From Methanohalophilus sp. (GTDB lineage Archaea; Halobacteriota; Methanosarcinia; Methanosarcinales; Methanosarcinaceae), in NCBI RefSeq assembly GCF_030156785.1, contig NZ_JASGLW010000013.1, positions 1 to 48,535 of the forward strand: a stretch of 48,535 nt of DNA. The letters are read 5' to 3'. The notes below the pieces were generated by a model. It was not told where the DNA came from. It did no database searches and was given only the letters and a program-made list of their open reading frames with translations. This document shows positions 27,214-36,437 of this stretch, one piece after another. The translations under genes were made by a program, and so were the position numbers. Numbering within the stretch: the stretch's first letter is position 1; every line of letters starts with the position of its first letter.

Positions 27214-28004
27214 CGATACAGAAAAGAATCGCTATATACGGCAAGGGAGGAATTGGTAAATCAAGCACTGCCTCCAACGTGGCTGCTGCCTGTGCGGATG
27301 AAGGCTACAAAGTAATGATAATAGGATGCGACCCGAAAAGTGATTCGTCCATTACTCTTCTTGGAGGGAAACGTATTCCCACAATCCTTGATCTACTCAG
27401 GGATGGTGTAGACATCAAGGAAGAAGATATTGTTTTTGAAGGCTACAACGGAGTCCTGTGCGTGGAAGTAGGTGGACCAGAACCAGGTATCGGCTGTGCA
27501 GGGAGGGGAATTATTGTTGCTATCCAGAAGCTCAAGCAGTTGTGTAAATCCATGAATGATATGGATCTTATTATCTATGATGTTCCCGGAGATATCGTAT
27601 GTGGTGGGTTTGTAGCACCCATCAGGAAAGGATTGGTAAACGAAGCATATGTCCTTACTTCAGGGGAATATATGCCCCTCTATGCAGCAAATAATATCTG
27701 CAAGGGGCTGGCACGCATCAATACAAACCTCAACGGTGTAATCTGCAATTCCCGCAGTGTCAGCCGTGAGGAAGAGATCGTGAGAAAATTTGCCGAAGAA
27801 ATCGGCAGCGAGATGATTGCATTTATTCCCAAGGAACAAATTGTGCAGGACTGTGAACGTGACGGATATTCGGTTCTTGAAAAAGCGCCTGAAACAGATA
27901 TTGCGAAAGTCTACCGCAAGCTTGCAAGAACAATTATGACACGTAGCGAATCCTTGATACCGGGTTCACTGAATGATGAAAGATTGAGGGAACTCACACG
28001 GTAA
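27210..28004 (+). CDS. cfbC: Ni-sirohydrochlorin a,c-diamide reductive cyclase, NifH-like reductase
   Basis: This 264-aa NifH-like ATPase donates electrons to CfbD with ATP hydrolysis. The deviant Walker A is [14 protein letters not shown], and the two cysteines that bind the bridging 4Fe-4S cluster in a homodimer are seen in GIGCAGRGI and [10 protein letters not shown]. Length and motifs match NifH. This is the F430-type group IV nitrogenase homologue, not a nitrogen fixation gene: no nifK, nifE or nifN lies nearby and the neighbours are cfb genes. Confidence 0.95.
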   Translation: MTIQKRIAIYGKGGIGKSSTASNVAAACADEGYKVMIIGCDPKSDSSITLLGGKRIPTILDLLRDGVDIKEEDIVFEGYNGVLCVEVGGPEPGIGCAGRGIIVAIQKLKQLCKSMNDMDLIIYDVPGDIVCGGFVAPIRKGLVNEAYVLTSGEYMPLYAANNICKGLARINTNLNGVICNSRSVSREEEIVRKFAEEIGSEMIAFIPKEQIVQDCERDGYSVLEKAPETDIAKVYRKLARTIMTRSESLIPGSLNDERLRELTR

Positions 28005-28014
28005 GGTTTCACAA

Positions 28015-29487
28015 ATGCAGCTGGAAAACAGTTCTGTGGTGACAATTCCACGCATCTTGATCTCAGCAGACAGGTCATCCTCCGGAAAAACCACTATCGT
28101 TTCCGGACTGCTTGCAGCACTGACATCAAAAGAATATAAAGTCCAGCCATTCAAAGTGGCACTGGATTACATTGACCCAAGCTACCATTCCGAAATTACG
28201 GGCAGACGTGCCCGTAATGTTGACGGCTACCTTATGGATGAGAATACTATTCTTGATGTATTTACCCATGCGTGTGAAGTGGACGGAAAGGCAGATCTGG
28301 CGGTCATTGAAGGTGTGAGGGGACTTTATGAGGGGCTGGAAAGCAAAAGCGACATTGGAAGCACCGCCCAGATTGCCAAAATCCTGAAATGTCCCGTCAT
28401 ACTTGTAATCGATGTGAGAAGCATCACACGTTCTGCAGCTGCTATTGTAAACGGTTATCTTTCATTTGATCCTGAGATCAACATTGTGGGTGTCATACTG
28501 AACAATGTTGGCAATAAAAAGCATGAGCAAAAAACCAGCGAGGCCATTGAATATTACACAGGTCTTCCGGTTCTGGGAATAATCAAGCGGGACAAATCAA
28601 TACAGATATCCATGCGCCATCTCGGTCTTGTACCTGCAATTGAAGGACGCAGGAGAGTGGATGACTTCGACAGTCGGATTGAAGCGATTAAGAATCATGT
28701 CAGTGCCGGAGTTGACCTTAATAAAATCCTTGAAATTGCAAACCATGCTCCGGAACTGCCAAAACCAAAGCAGACGATATTCACACATGCGAAAAACAAG
28801 AAAGAAAAAGTGACTATCGGAGTTGCCCTTGACGAAGCATTCAATTTTTATTATCACAACAATCTCGAATTGTTGGAACTTGCAGGTGCAAATCTGGTTT
28901 TTTTCAGCCCGCTTCATGATAAAAGCTTACCTGAGCTAGACGGGTTGTACATCGGAGGAGGATATCCCGAACTCTTTGCCAAGGAACTTGAAGCAAATGA
29001 TTCCATAAGAAAAGCAATCCTCGAAGCGTCAAAATTGGGATTACCGATATACGGCGAATGCGGAGGGCTCATGTACCTCACCGAAAAACTCACCACTGGT
29101 GTCAAAGGAGAAGGTGCATACAATATGGCAGAGATGCCTGAATCTACATACAAGATGGTAGGTGCCTTACCTGGTCACACAATCATGGGTCTTACAAGGG
29201 TTGTAAGTTACAATAATGGAACACTGGATTGTGATACGGTAATCGGAAAAAAAGGAAATTCGTTTATTGGTCATGAATTCCATCATTCGGAAATCCGAGA
29301 CATCCCTGATGATGCCAAATTTGCCATTAAGATCACACGCGGAACCGGGATCCGTGAAGGATGGGATGGTCTCATGGTGAATAAAACCCTTGGTTGTTAT
29401 GCCCATCTTGAAGCTGCTTCCTACCGGGACTTTGCGATCTCTTTTGTAGATGCTGCCTTTGAATACAGGCAAAGTTGCGGCAAATAA
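28015..29487 (+). CDS. cfbB: Ni-sirohydrochlorin a,c-diamide synthase
   Basis: This 490-aa CobB/CbiA-type glutamine amidotransferase amidates the a and c acetate side chains of Ni-sirohydrochlorin. The N-terminal synthetase domain has the P-loop ADRSSSGKTTIVSGLL (about 19-34). The C-terminal class I amidotransferase domain has the nucleophile Cys in YGECGGLMYL. It ends the cfb operon and follows cfbC by ten bases. CbiA acting in cobalamin synthesis would look alike, but the operon position identifies the F430 enzyme. Confidence 0.93.
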   Translation: MQLENSSVVTIPRILISADRSSSGKTTIVSGLLAALTSKEYKVQPFKVALDYIDPSYHSEITGRRARNVDGYLMDENTILDVFTHACEVDGKADLAVIEGVRGLYEGLESKSDIGSTAQIAKILKCPVILVIDVRSITRSAAAIVNGYLSFDPEINIVGVILNNVGNKKHEQKTSEAIEYYTGLPVLGIIKRDKSIQISMRHLGLVPAIEGRRRVDDFDSRIEAIKNHVSAGVDLNKILEIANHAPELPKPKQTIFTHAKNKKEKVTIGVALDEAFNFYYHNNLELLELAGANLVFFSPLHDKSLPELDGLYIGGGYPELFAKELEANDSIRKAILEASKLGLPIYGECGGLMYLTEKLTTGVKGEGAYNMAEMPESTYKMVGALPGHTIMGLTRVVSYNNGTLDCDTVIGKKGNSFIGHEFHHSEIRDIPDDAKFAIKITRGTGIREGWDGLMVNKTLGCYAHLEAASYRDFAISFVDAAFEYRQSCGK

Positions 29488-29558
29488 TAAGTAAGGGAAA
29501 CAATGTTAAAGCCTTAAAACGTCAATAGACATTAATCCTTGATTGAAGGTGCAGGCTC

Positions 29559-30614
29559 TTGATTGGCAGAATAGAAAAGAATCGTGTTGTTGCAGGCAAT
29601 AATGCAATTGAAGAGTTCTACAAAAAGGGATTCCACGGAAGACCAAAAAACAATAAACTTGAGTTAACGCTAATCGAGGCTGCATATCTGCTTTATCGGA
29701 AGAAGCTGACAATCAGTGAATCCGGAAAAGAACTTACATTCCGGGATTTTTTCAAAAAGGCAGCTACCATCGAGTCTGCTTTTGAACTGAAGTATATCGT
29801 TTACAAGGATCTCAAGGAACGTGGATATTATGTACAGCCTTCTGCAGTGGATTTCAGAGTTTACCCCCGGGGCAGCAATCCGGGAAGCGGACCCGCAAAG
29901 ATCCTTGTTTATGTTCAATCCGAAAGGGTGCCACTAAAAGTAAAAGAACTCCTACAGTGTTTAAAAACTGCAGAAAACATGCGTAAGCAGCTTGTTCTGA
30001 CAGTAGTGGACGAGGAAAGTGACATTACGTATTATGAAGTGAAAAGCAGCAAACTTCGTGGAGGAATGGAAAAGCCTCATCCCAAACTAACTGCGGATGC
30101 AACATTCCTTGAAGATCGTATTGTAGTATGGAACCAAGCCGCTTCCGATACTCTCTTTAACAACGGTTTTTACGGCAAACCCCTTGATCAGGAAAGATTG
30201 CAGCTTTCACTGGTTGAAGGTGGCTATCTGTTGAGTGAAGGCGTCTTAAAAGTACATTCCATGGAATCCGACGAAATTCTTGGAATTGACGATTTTGTTG
30301 AAAAAGCATCCAGTATTGAGAAGGATTTCAGCCTGAAATTCGCCGCATATTCCGATCTGAGAAGTCTGGGTTTTGTTCCTAAAACCGGCTTTAAGTTTGG
30401 CACACATTTCAGGGTCTACAGGGAAGTGAAATCACTTGAGAAATTGCCCCATTCAGAGTTTCTCATACATGCAATCCCGAATAATTATGAGTTCTCACTG
30501 CCCGTAATGTCAAGAGCAATCAGGCTTTCAAACAGTGTCCACAAGAAAATGATATTTGCCGTTGAGAAAGCGGAGCAGATTAACTATATCGAGATTGGCC
30601 GGAAAAAAATGTAA
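29559..30614 (+). CDS. endA: tRNA-splicing endonuclease, two-repeat type
   Basis: This 351-aa protein contains two copies of the EndA fold. The first half (about 1-170) has the opening GRIEKNRVVAGNNAIEEFYKKGFHGRP and FRVYPRGSNPG but lacks the catalytic His. The second half has KFGTHFRVYRE, HSEFLIH and SVHKKMIFAV, carrying the expected Tyr, His and Lys. This is the dimer-forming alpha2-type enzyme that cuts bulge-helix-bulge introns from tRNA. A TTG start at 29559 with GGTG seven bases upstream is the only plausible start, because the frame upstream has no ATG with a ribosome site. A substrate tRNA lies in the same window at 41218. Confidence 0.93.
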   Translation: MIGRIEKNRVVAGNNAIEEFYKKGFHGRPKNNKLELTLIEAAYLLYRKKLTISESGKELTFRDFFKKAATIESAFELKYIVYKDLKERGYYVQPSAVDFRVYPRGSNPGSGPAKILVYVQSERVPLKVKELLQCLKTAENMRKQLVLTVVDEESDITYYEVKSSKLRGGMEKPHPKLTADATFLEDRIVVWNQAASDTLFNNGFYGKPLDQERLQLSLVEGGYLLSEGVLKVHSMESDEILGIDDFVEKASSIEKDFSLKFAAYSDLRSLGFVPKTGFKFGTHFRVYREVKSLEKLPHSEFLIHAIPNNYEFSLPVMSRAIRLSNSVHKKMIFAVEKAEQINYIEIGRKKM

Positions 30615-30637
30615 AGCCAACAACATAAATAGGGAAG

Positions 30638-31339
30638 TCAGATATTATTTTCGCCTCTTTCGCTCATTATTTCATCACTAATAATCTTTCCGTCTTCAAG
30701 GGTTATAACCCTGTCAACATAGTTAACGTGCCATGGTTCATGTGTCACCATAACAATTGTCTGACCATATTTATCATTCAATTCCTTGAATACTTCCAGC
30801 ACTTGTTGGGAGTTTCTGGTATCCAGATTTGCACAGGGCTCATCAGCAAACATGATGTCGGGTTTCTTTGCTATGGCCCGTGCTATGGCGACTCGTTGTT
30901 TTTCACCGCCGGAAAGTTCATCCGGAACCCTGTCGGGTTTATCTTTCAGGCCAACTTTGTCCAGCGCTTCAAGCGCTACCATATAGGCTTCTTTTTTGGA
31001 TTTACCTTCCATCATGGAAAGCACATAGACATTTTCCGCTGCGCTCATCTCATTAATAAGTGCATAATCCTGAAAAACATAACCTACCTGCGTTAACCTG
31101 TAATAACTTCGTTCTGCTTCCGGCAGGTTTGAAACCTGCAATCCCCTAATGGTATATTTCCCTTCGGTTGCATCGTCCAGCAATGCCAGGATCCTTAGCA
31201 GTGTAGTCTTGCCACTACCGGATGCTCCCATTATCGCTACGAACTCTCCTTTCTTTATTTCGAACGAAACACCATTGAGAGCCTTGACCGCAGTTTCACC
31301 TGAGCCATAATATCTTTTCAGGTCTTTAACAACAATCAT
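30638..31339 (-). CDS. LolD/MacB-type ABC exporter ATPase
   Basis: This 233-aa ATPase has Walker A GASGSGKTT (about 38-46), signature LSGGEKQR, Walker B IMFADEPCANLD and H-loop VTHEPW. The sequence places it in the LolD/FtsE/MacB group, which energises FtsX-type permeases. Its ATG directly abuts the TAA of the permease gene (31340-31342). With that permease and a CARDB-like surface protein it forms a tripartite export or mechanotransmission system; substrate unknown. Confidence 0.92.
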   Translation of the reverse strand: MIVVKDLKRYYGSGETAVKALNGVSFEIKKGEFVAIMGASGSGKTTLLRILALLDDATEGKYTIRGLQVSNLPEAERSYYRLTQVGYVFQDYALINEMSAAENVYVLSMMEGKSKKEAYMVALEALDKVGLKDKPDRVPDELSGGEKQRVAIARAIAKKPDIMFADEPCANLDTRNSQQVLEVFKELNDKYGQTIVMVTHEPWHVNYVDRVITLEDGKIISDEIMSERGENNI

Positions 31340-32551
31340 TTATCTTCCCCATATGGCTTTGAGTATGCTCTCTTTTGATACACTCCATGCAGGGAGTGTT
31401 CCGGCTATCACTGATAGTATCAGCATGGTAATTATGCTCCGGATCAGCAGCACAGGATCTATCACAGGCCTTATTATCATAGTCTCATAGAATACCACAG
31501 GATTCGCCTGGAAATAAATCATAAGTGAGAAGTATAAGATCAATCCCGCAACTATCCCTGAGCAAACATAAAACAGACTAAGGAAGGCATAAGAAAATAC
31601 TATCGATCTCGGGGTAATGCCTATTGCCTTTAAAATCCCAATCTCCTTTTTCCTGTTAAGTATGTTGATATAGATTATGATCAGTATCAATGCAGCACCC
31701 ACGATCAAACTCACAAACTCAGACATGACATTTATGGCACCCATGCTTTGTAGTGCCTGCCGTATAAGCGTCTCTGATTTATCCGCCCATGTGAATATTT
31801 GTTCATTCACCCCGGCATCCCTTATCTTGTCCTTAATCTGATCTTCACTCCCCGGCTGGTCAACTCTTACAACCACACTGGTAGCTTTACTCCCTTCCAG
31901 ACCATATACTTCTTCAATTTCTTTGTAGTGGACCAGTGCATTAAGATCAACAAGTTCAAAATTGCCTTCCATAATGCCCTTGACCTTATAGGTCCTTTTC
32001 ACACCATTACTATATGTTACGTCAACAAGCGATCCGACTCTGGCTTCACCAAGGTCATCATATATATCTCCTAAAGTTGTACTTGTGCCTGCGATTATGG
32101 AACCAAGGATTATCTCATCCCTAGAAAGATCTCCCAGGAAATCCCCCTCAATTATACTATAAGGATATTGTGAGATCTCATACTCTTCCGTGGGAATCAT
32201 CCCGGTTATAGTCACCCCTACAACTTTTTGTTTGTGCTCAATGGATGCACCCACATCCAGTCTCTTTGTTGCAGCTCTTACCCCTTCCACAGCCCGGGTC
32301 TTTTGCAAGACACTATCAGCATCATTAATGTAGGTATTATCCCCAGAGGGTTCAATTACAATATCCCCGAATGGGTAATCCTGCATAATCCCGGTAAACA
32401 GGACAGTCATTCCCCCAATCATTGACGGAAGGAACACTAAGTTCATAAAAATGAGCGAGAGAACAAAAATGATAAATGCGAGTGTTTTTTTGTTTCCTCT
32501 TTTTATGCTGCTTGCTGCAATGAGAGCTCCCACCCTCATATCATCGATCAT
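31340..32551 (-). CDS. FtsX/MacB-type ABC permease
   Basis: This 403-aa permease has an N-terminal membrane helix (TLAFIIFVLSLIFMNLVFL), a large external MacB_PCD-like domain (about 60-265) and three C-terminal helices. The FtsX motif region reads NRKKEIGILKAIGITPRSIVFSYAFLSL. Such proteins either move substrates outward or transmit force to the cell surface. GAGGTC lies about eight bases before the ATG. The external domain could contact the adjacent CARDB-like protein encoded upstream in the operon. Confidence 0.92.
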   Translation of the reverse strand: MIDDMRVGALIAASSIKRGNKKTLAFIIFVLSLIFMNLVFLPSMIGGMTVLFTGIMQDYPFGDIVIEPSGDNTYINDADSVLQKTRAVEGVRAATKRLDVGASIEHKQKVVGVTITGMIPTEEYEISQYPYSIIEGDFLGDLSRDEIILGSIIAGTSTTLGDIYDDLGEARVGSLVDVTYSNGVKRTYKVKGIMEGNFELVDLNALVHYKEIEEVYGLEGSKATSVVVRVDQPGSEDQIKDKIRDAGVNEQIFTWADKSETLIRQALQSMGAINVMSEFVSLIVGAALILIIIYINILNRKKEIGILKAIGITPRSIVFSYAFLSLFYVCSGIVAGLILYFSLMIYFQANPVVFYETMIIRPVIDPVLLIRSIITMLILSVIAGTLPAWSVSKESILKAIWGR

Positions 32552-32565
32552 ATCGACGAGACCTC

Positions 32566-33051
32566 TTATTCTTCTTTGTTCTTAGCAGAGTTATTGCTAC
32601 CTTCCATTAGCTGCTTGATTATCTCATCTTTTGACTTTTTTGTCCTGTAATTATAGTAGACCAATCCTCCGATAACTATCAGGACAAGCAGGACTATCAC
32701 AGCAGTTCCTGCCCCACTCTCACTTTCCAAGACAATAACGTTGATGCTCGTTTCGACCTGCTCTTCACCAAAATCACCAATATATGAAATGGTAACAGGG
32801 ATTTCATATTCCCCTGCTTCATCAGCTATGAAGGTCAGGACAGCAGGACCATCTTCATCTGGATCAAGGGTTCCGATAAAGGCTTCTTTTACTCCTTTGA
32901 ATGGATGATCTGCATATACTCTGATCGAATTTATTGTCCTGTCACCGGAGTTCTCGATTCTCATGGTCAGTTCGACAGTATCGCCAACAGTGGGGATCAC
33001 AGGATCGACCTTAACAGATGCAAGGTTCAGGCTTCCTTTTTTATCAAGCAC
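32566..33051 (-). pseudogene. CARDB-like surface protein, C-terminal part after frameshift
   Basis: This is the continuation of the upstream gene in another frame. It holds a second Ig-like COG1361/CARDB repeat (VKVDPVIPTVGDTVEL... to VETSINVIVLE), a C-terminal membrane helix (GTAVIVLLVLIVIGGLVYY) and a charged cytoplasmic tail. The formal ATG at 33051 lies in the middle of the linker VLDKKGSLN and has no ribosome site. Reading the other frame upstream gives DEYNITITVLDKKG joined to the first part, so one missing base near 33075 explains the split. Confidence 0.8.
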
Positions 33052-33053
33052 TG

Positions 33054-33791
33054 TTATCGTGATGTTATATTCATCGCTTGCCTGCCGAAATCATCTTCAT
33101 ACTCAATAATGACAGGAATGCTGAATTCACCTGCCTTGTCTGCCTTGAACTTAAACAATGCTTTCTGGCTGCCATTTATGTCAAGGGTTCCGATTGTAGA
33201 TTTCTTAATCCCTTCAAAATTATGGTTCAGACTAACAGATACAGATTTTGCAATTGCTTCGCCATAGTTCTCAATAACCAGCGTTAGGTCTACAGTATTC
33301 CCTTCATAGATATATTCAGGATTTGTCGTGACGGAAGATATCCTTGGTTCAGCGTCCTCGCCTCTCACCCTAACTTCAACTTCATAATACTTTGTGGTTT
33401 CAAGGCCTTTATTTGGATAGTTAAGTTTCATCTTGATAATATGAGGACCGGGCTTGGCATCAGGAGTTGTTCTCATGTGATATACCAGATGCCTTTCACT
33501 TGTAGAATAAGAAAATTCATCAATTGTGGTTACGAGATCTTCAGTGACGACGATATCTGAAGGAATGCTAATTATTTCAAATGTAATGTCTTCAGGGGCT
33601 TTGGATCCACAGCTCTCAAGATCTATAGCGAGGATGAATTCTTCATCAATATCTACATAACTGGGACTTAATTCCTTTATCTCTGCTTTTACGCATATCT
33701 CCCCATCTGTAAAGCCAGCTGCAGCCACTCCCACAAAAACAATATAAAGAACAAAAAAGACCAGATAGAAAGGTCTTAAATTCAGATTCAT
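33054..33791 (-). CDS. CARDB-like surface protein, N-terminal part (frameshifted)
   Basis: This 245-aa ORF has an N-terminal signal peptide (FYLVFFVLYIVFVGVAAAG) and two Ig-like domains of the COG1361/CARDB kind (about 30-145 and 150-240). It breaks off after EDDFGRQA into MNITSR and a stop. In the alternative frame from the GCGATGAAT at about 33075 the sequence reads DEYNITITVLDKKG, the natural continuation. The intact product would be about 408 aa, anchored by a C-terminal helix. Ribosome site GGGGAG lies before the ATG. It heads the operon with the FtsX/MacB-type exporter and is likely its extracellular partner. Confidence 0.8.
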   Translation of the reverse strand: MNLNLRPFYLVFFVLYIVFVGVAAAGFTDGEICVKAEIKELSPSYVDIDEEFILAIDLESCGSKAPEDITFEIISIPSDIVVTEDLVTTIDEFSYSTSERHLVYHMRTTPDAKPGPHIIKMKLNYPNKGLETTKYYEVEVRVRGEDAEPRISSVTTNPEYIYEGNTVDLTLVIENYGEAIAKSVSVSLNHNFEGIKKSTIGTLDINGSQKALFKFKADKAGEFSIPVIIEYEDDFGRQAMNITSR

Positions 33792-34311
33792 TTATTTCTC
33801 CCCTCAGTCCTGATATTTTCACTATATTCAATTAATTTTTTGAATATTAATTACAATGCAAAACCATTTGCTGGCAATAATCCACGATGACATTAAAGCA
33901 TCTCTTCAGGTCCCTCAGACCACTATTCTTGACCATCCAATTATTATAGGGGGTTTTCAAGCGCAGGAACTATCATGCTCTTGATATACAGGGTCCTGAA
34001 ATTTTTTATATCTTCCATTTCAATACCAATTTTCATAATTTTTCAGTAAGTAGTTACTGGAAATATTAGATATCGGTACTATATAAATGTCTTGACTATG
34101 AAGCATTGACAAGAATAAAGCCGGCAGAATCAACTGTTTTTTTGATAATAGGATAAAAAACATCGGCCATTTATCTTTATGTTACAGTTGGATGGAAAGC
34201 ATGGATTTTGAGCAAAAATGGATGATTGCCAGACTTTGCAAAAAGTATTTATAGAACCATATACAGTTAGTTTTCTCAATATAATGATTATCCATCAGGA
34301 GGTTCAAACCT
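33792..34311. other. Intergenic region, divergent promoters
   Basis: This 520-bp AT-rich stretch separates the exporter operon from the thermosome gene. Near its left end lies the inverted repeat ATATTCA (33824-33830) / TGAATAT (33841-33847) with a 10-nt loop, upstream of the exporter operon and a possible operator. A 42-codon frame (33856-33984, plus) has no ribosome site and no recognisable product, and a 17-codon frame (34201-34254) overlaps the thermosome TATA box. I see no convincing gene. Confidence 0.5.
34246..34253 (+). promoter_or_regulatory. TATA box of the thermosome gene
   Basis: TATTTATA is preceded by an A-rich BRE-like AAAAAG. Transcription would start near 34275, leaving a leader of about 35 nt with AGGAGGT (34297-34303) before the ATG. 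Confidence 0.6.
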
Positions 34312-35937
34312 ATGGCAGGACAATATGGTAGTCAGCCGATTTTTATCATAAACCCAAACACAGAACACAGGCAGGGAAAAGATGCTCTTTCCATGAATAT
34401 CGCTGCTTCCAAAGCAGTTGCTAATATTGTGAAAACAACTCTTGGTCCGAAAGGAATGGACAAGATGCTTGTCAACGAAATTGGCGATATTGTGGTTACA
34501 AATGATGGAGCCATGATCCTGAAAGGAATGGACATCGAACACCCCACTGCTAAAATGATTGTGGAAGTTGCAAAAACACAGGAAGATATAGCAGGAGACG
34601 GAACTACCAGTGCTGTTGTCATTGCAGGTGCATTGCTTGAGAAAGCCGAGGAACTGATTGAGGGAGGGGTACATCCAACAATTCTTATAAAGGGATTCAA
34701 CCTTGCCACGGAAAAAGCAGTTGAAATCCTCAATGATTTTGCAGTTGACGTTAGCGAAAACCGCAAAATGCTGGAAACCGTTGCAAAAACAGCTATTTCC
34801 GGAAAAAGTAGTGAAACTGACAGGGATTTAATTGCAAAGCTCTGTGTTGACGCAGCCCTTGAAATTGCCAAAGATGGTAAGATGAATATCGACGATGATA
34901 TCATTTTGAGGCAGGATCCAAGCGAAACAGTATCAGATACTGAAATAGTTGAAGGTATTATTTTGTTTAAGTCCCGCCTTCACCCTTCAATGCCAAAGCT
35001 GGTTAAAAACGCAAAAATTGCTTTACTAGATGCACCTCTTGAAGTCAGGAAAACCACAAACAAATCCAAGATCCAGATTGAAACGCCCGAGGAACTGGAA
35101 GCATATCTGGCACAAGAAGATGCTGATGTCAAAGCTGTTGTTGACAAGATTATCGAGAGTGGTGCAACTGCTGTCTTCACTACCAAGAATATTGATGATC
35201 ACGCTGTCCATTATCTTCAGAAAGCTGGAATTTTTGCAATCAGAAGAGTTAATGACGATGATATGAAAAACCTTTCATATGCAACCGGTGCAAGAATAGT
35301 CAAGAAACCTCACGAAATCGAGGCATTAGACCTTGGAGATGCCGGAAGGGTCGAGCAGGAAGGTGACACCGATCCCGCAACCATCTTTGTGAGTGAATGC
35401 CCAAATGCTAAGGTGATCACCATACGGATCAGGGGTGGCACTGAGCATGTTACCGATAATCTGGAAAGAACACTTGATGATGCCCTCAGAGTTGTTAAAG
35501 CCGTTTACGAGGACAAAAAGATAGTTGCAGGTGGCGGAGCTTCAGAACTCGAAGTCGCACAGAAACTGAGGGAATACGCATCTTCAATCGGTGGAAGAGA
35601 ACAACTTGCTATTGCTGCATTTGCGGATGCTATTGAGGCTGTTCCTAGGGCAATTGCCGATAATGCAGGTTTTGAGGGGATGGACATAATCCTGAAACTT
35701 CACGCTGCACACCTTGAGGATGCAAACGCCGGTTTTGATGTCTATAGTGGTGATGTCAAAAACATGGTAGAAGCAGGTATTCTCGATCCTCTCAGGGTCA
35801 AGACACAGGCAATTCTTTCAGCATCTGAAGTTGCAACAATGGTTCTCAAAGTCGATGACATGATGCGTGCCCAAAAGAAAGATATGATGGACGTTGCACC
35901 TGAACACAACATTCACAATTACAACAGGCCTTTCTGA
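34312..35937 (+). CDS. ths: Thermosome subunit (group II chaperonin)
   Basis: This 541-aa chaperonin subunit folds proteins in the cytosol as part of a double-ring complex. ATP-binding motifs are TLGPKGMDKML (about 44-54), NDGAMIL and GDGTTSAVV (about 95-103), and AGGGASELEVAQKLREYA lies near 405. It ends ...HNIHNYNRPF and lacks the glycine-methionine tail common in thermosome subunits, so it may be a specialised subunit of a multi-subunit set. The upstream TATA box and AGGAGGT point to strong expression, and a hairpin-T terminator follows at once, so the gene is monocistronic. Confidence 0.96.
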   Translation: MAGQYGSQPIFIINPNTEHRQGKDALSMNIAASKAVANIVKTTLGPKGMDKMLVNEIGDIVVTNDGAMILKGMDIEHPTAKMIVEVAKTQEDIAGDGTTSAVVIAGALLEKAEELIEGGVHPTILIKGFNLATEKAVEILNDFAVDVSENRKMLETVAKTAISGKSSETDRDLIAKLCVDAALEIAKDGKMNIDDDIILRQDPSETVSDTEIVEGIILFKSRLHPSMPKLVKNAKIALLDAPLEVRKTTNKSKIQIETPEELEAYLAQEDADVKAVVDKIIESGATAVFTTKNIDDHAVHYLQKAGIFAIRRVNDDDMKNLSYATGARIVKKPHEIEALDLGDAGRVEQEGDTDPATIFVSECPNAKVITIRIRGGTEHVTDNLERTLDDALRVVKAVYEDKKIVAGGGASELEVAQKLREYASSIGGREQLAIAAFADAIEAVPRAIADNAGFEGMDIILKLHAAHLEDANAGFDVYSGDVKNMVEAGILDPLRVKTQAILSASEVATMVLKVDDMMRAQKKDMMDVAPEHNIHNYNRPF

Positions 35938-35963
35938 AGACATGTTTAATTATTTTAAGGAAT

Positions 35964-36001
35964 CTTCATGCGAATGCATGAAGACTTCTTTTTTACTTTT
36001 T
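35964..36001 (+). terminator. Hairpin plus T-tract terminator of the thermosome gene
   Basis: CTTCATGC-GAAT-GCATGAAG (35964-35983) is a perfect 8-bp stem with a 4-nt loop, followed by a T-rich tail (CTTCTTTTTTACTTTTTT). It is 27 bp past the stop codon. Confidence 0.8.
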
Positions 36002-36437
36002 TAATTAAATTTCTGAATTTGATAATTCTATGGAGATATTAAATTAGCCCATAAACCGTTCTAATTTCATTAGTTTGCAATTTTTGCATAATCCTATATA
36101 ATCAGCACCTATCAGCACATTTATATACATAAAAACATGTTTCCTCCATGTTACTTTCACAAATATTATTAATCAGATCCGCCTCAAGACCAATATTTTA
36201 TGATTTAATAGAAAATTTTATTTAAGATACATTTTCGCTTTTTACAGAAAAATAAGATTTTTATGCAATTCTATGCAAGGAAGGAAATATAATAATGAAT
36301 TTTCTTAATAATAGTAAAATTGTTGTGAAATTCTTGGATTTATCTGCAATGTCTACCTTGCAAGAATGAAAAGCTAAAAAGAAATTCCCTGCATCCTGCC
36401 AACATTTATAAGCTAATATATCACTTTCTAAAGCACA
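36002..36437 (+). other. Intergenic region with an orphan promoter-like module
   Basis: A tandem 10-bp repeat (ATCAGCACCT ATCAGCACAT, 36101-36120) runs directly into a TATA-like TTTATATAC (about 36119-36128), and an inverted repeat AACATG/CATGTT (36134-36152) sits at the expected transcription start. No obvious gene follows. A 24-codon frame at 36295-36369 has GGAAGG upstream but no recognisable product. The next sure gene (36438) has its own TATA box. A small RNA or small protein is possible but unproven. Confidence 0.4.
36403..36412 (+). promoter_or_regulatory. TATA box of the SnoaL-like gene
   Basis: CATTTATAAG is centred about 31 bases before the ATG at 36438, and no ribosome binding site lies between, so the transcript is probably leaderless. 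Confidence 0.5.

Noticed and set aside
27210-28004. Nitrogenase iron protein NifH
   Set aside because: Neighbouring genes are cfbA, cfbE, cfbD and cfbB and no nifK/E/N is present; the F430 reductase is the right identity.
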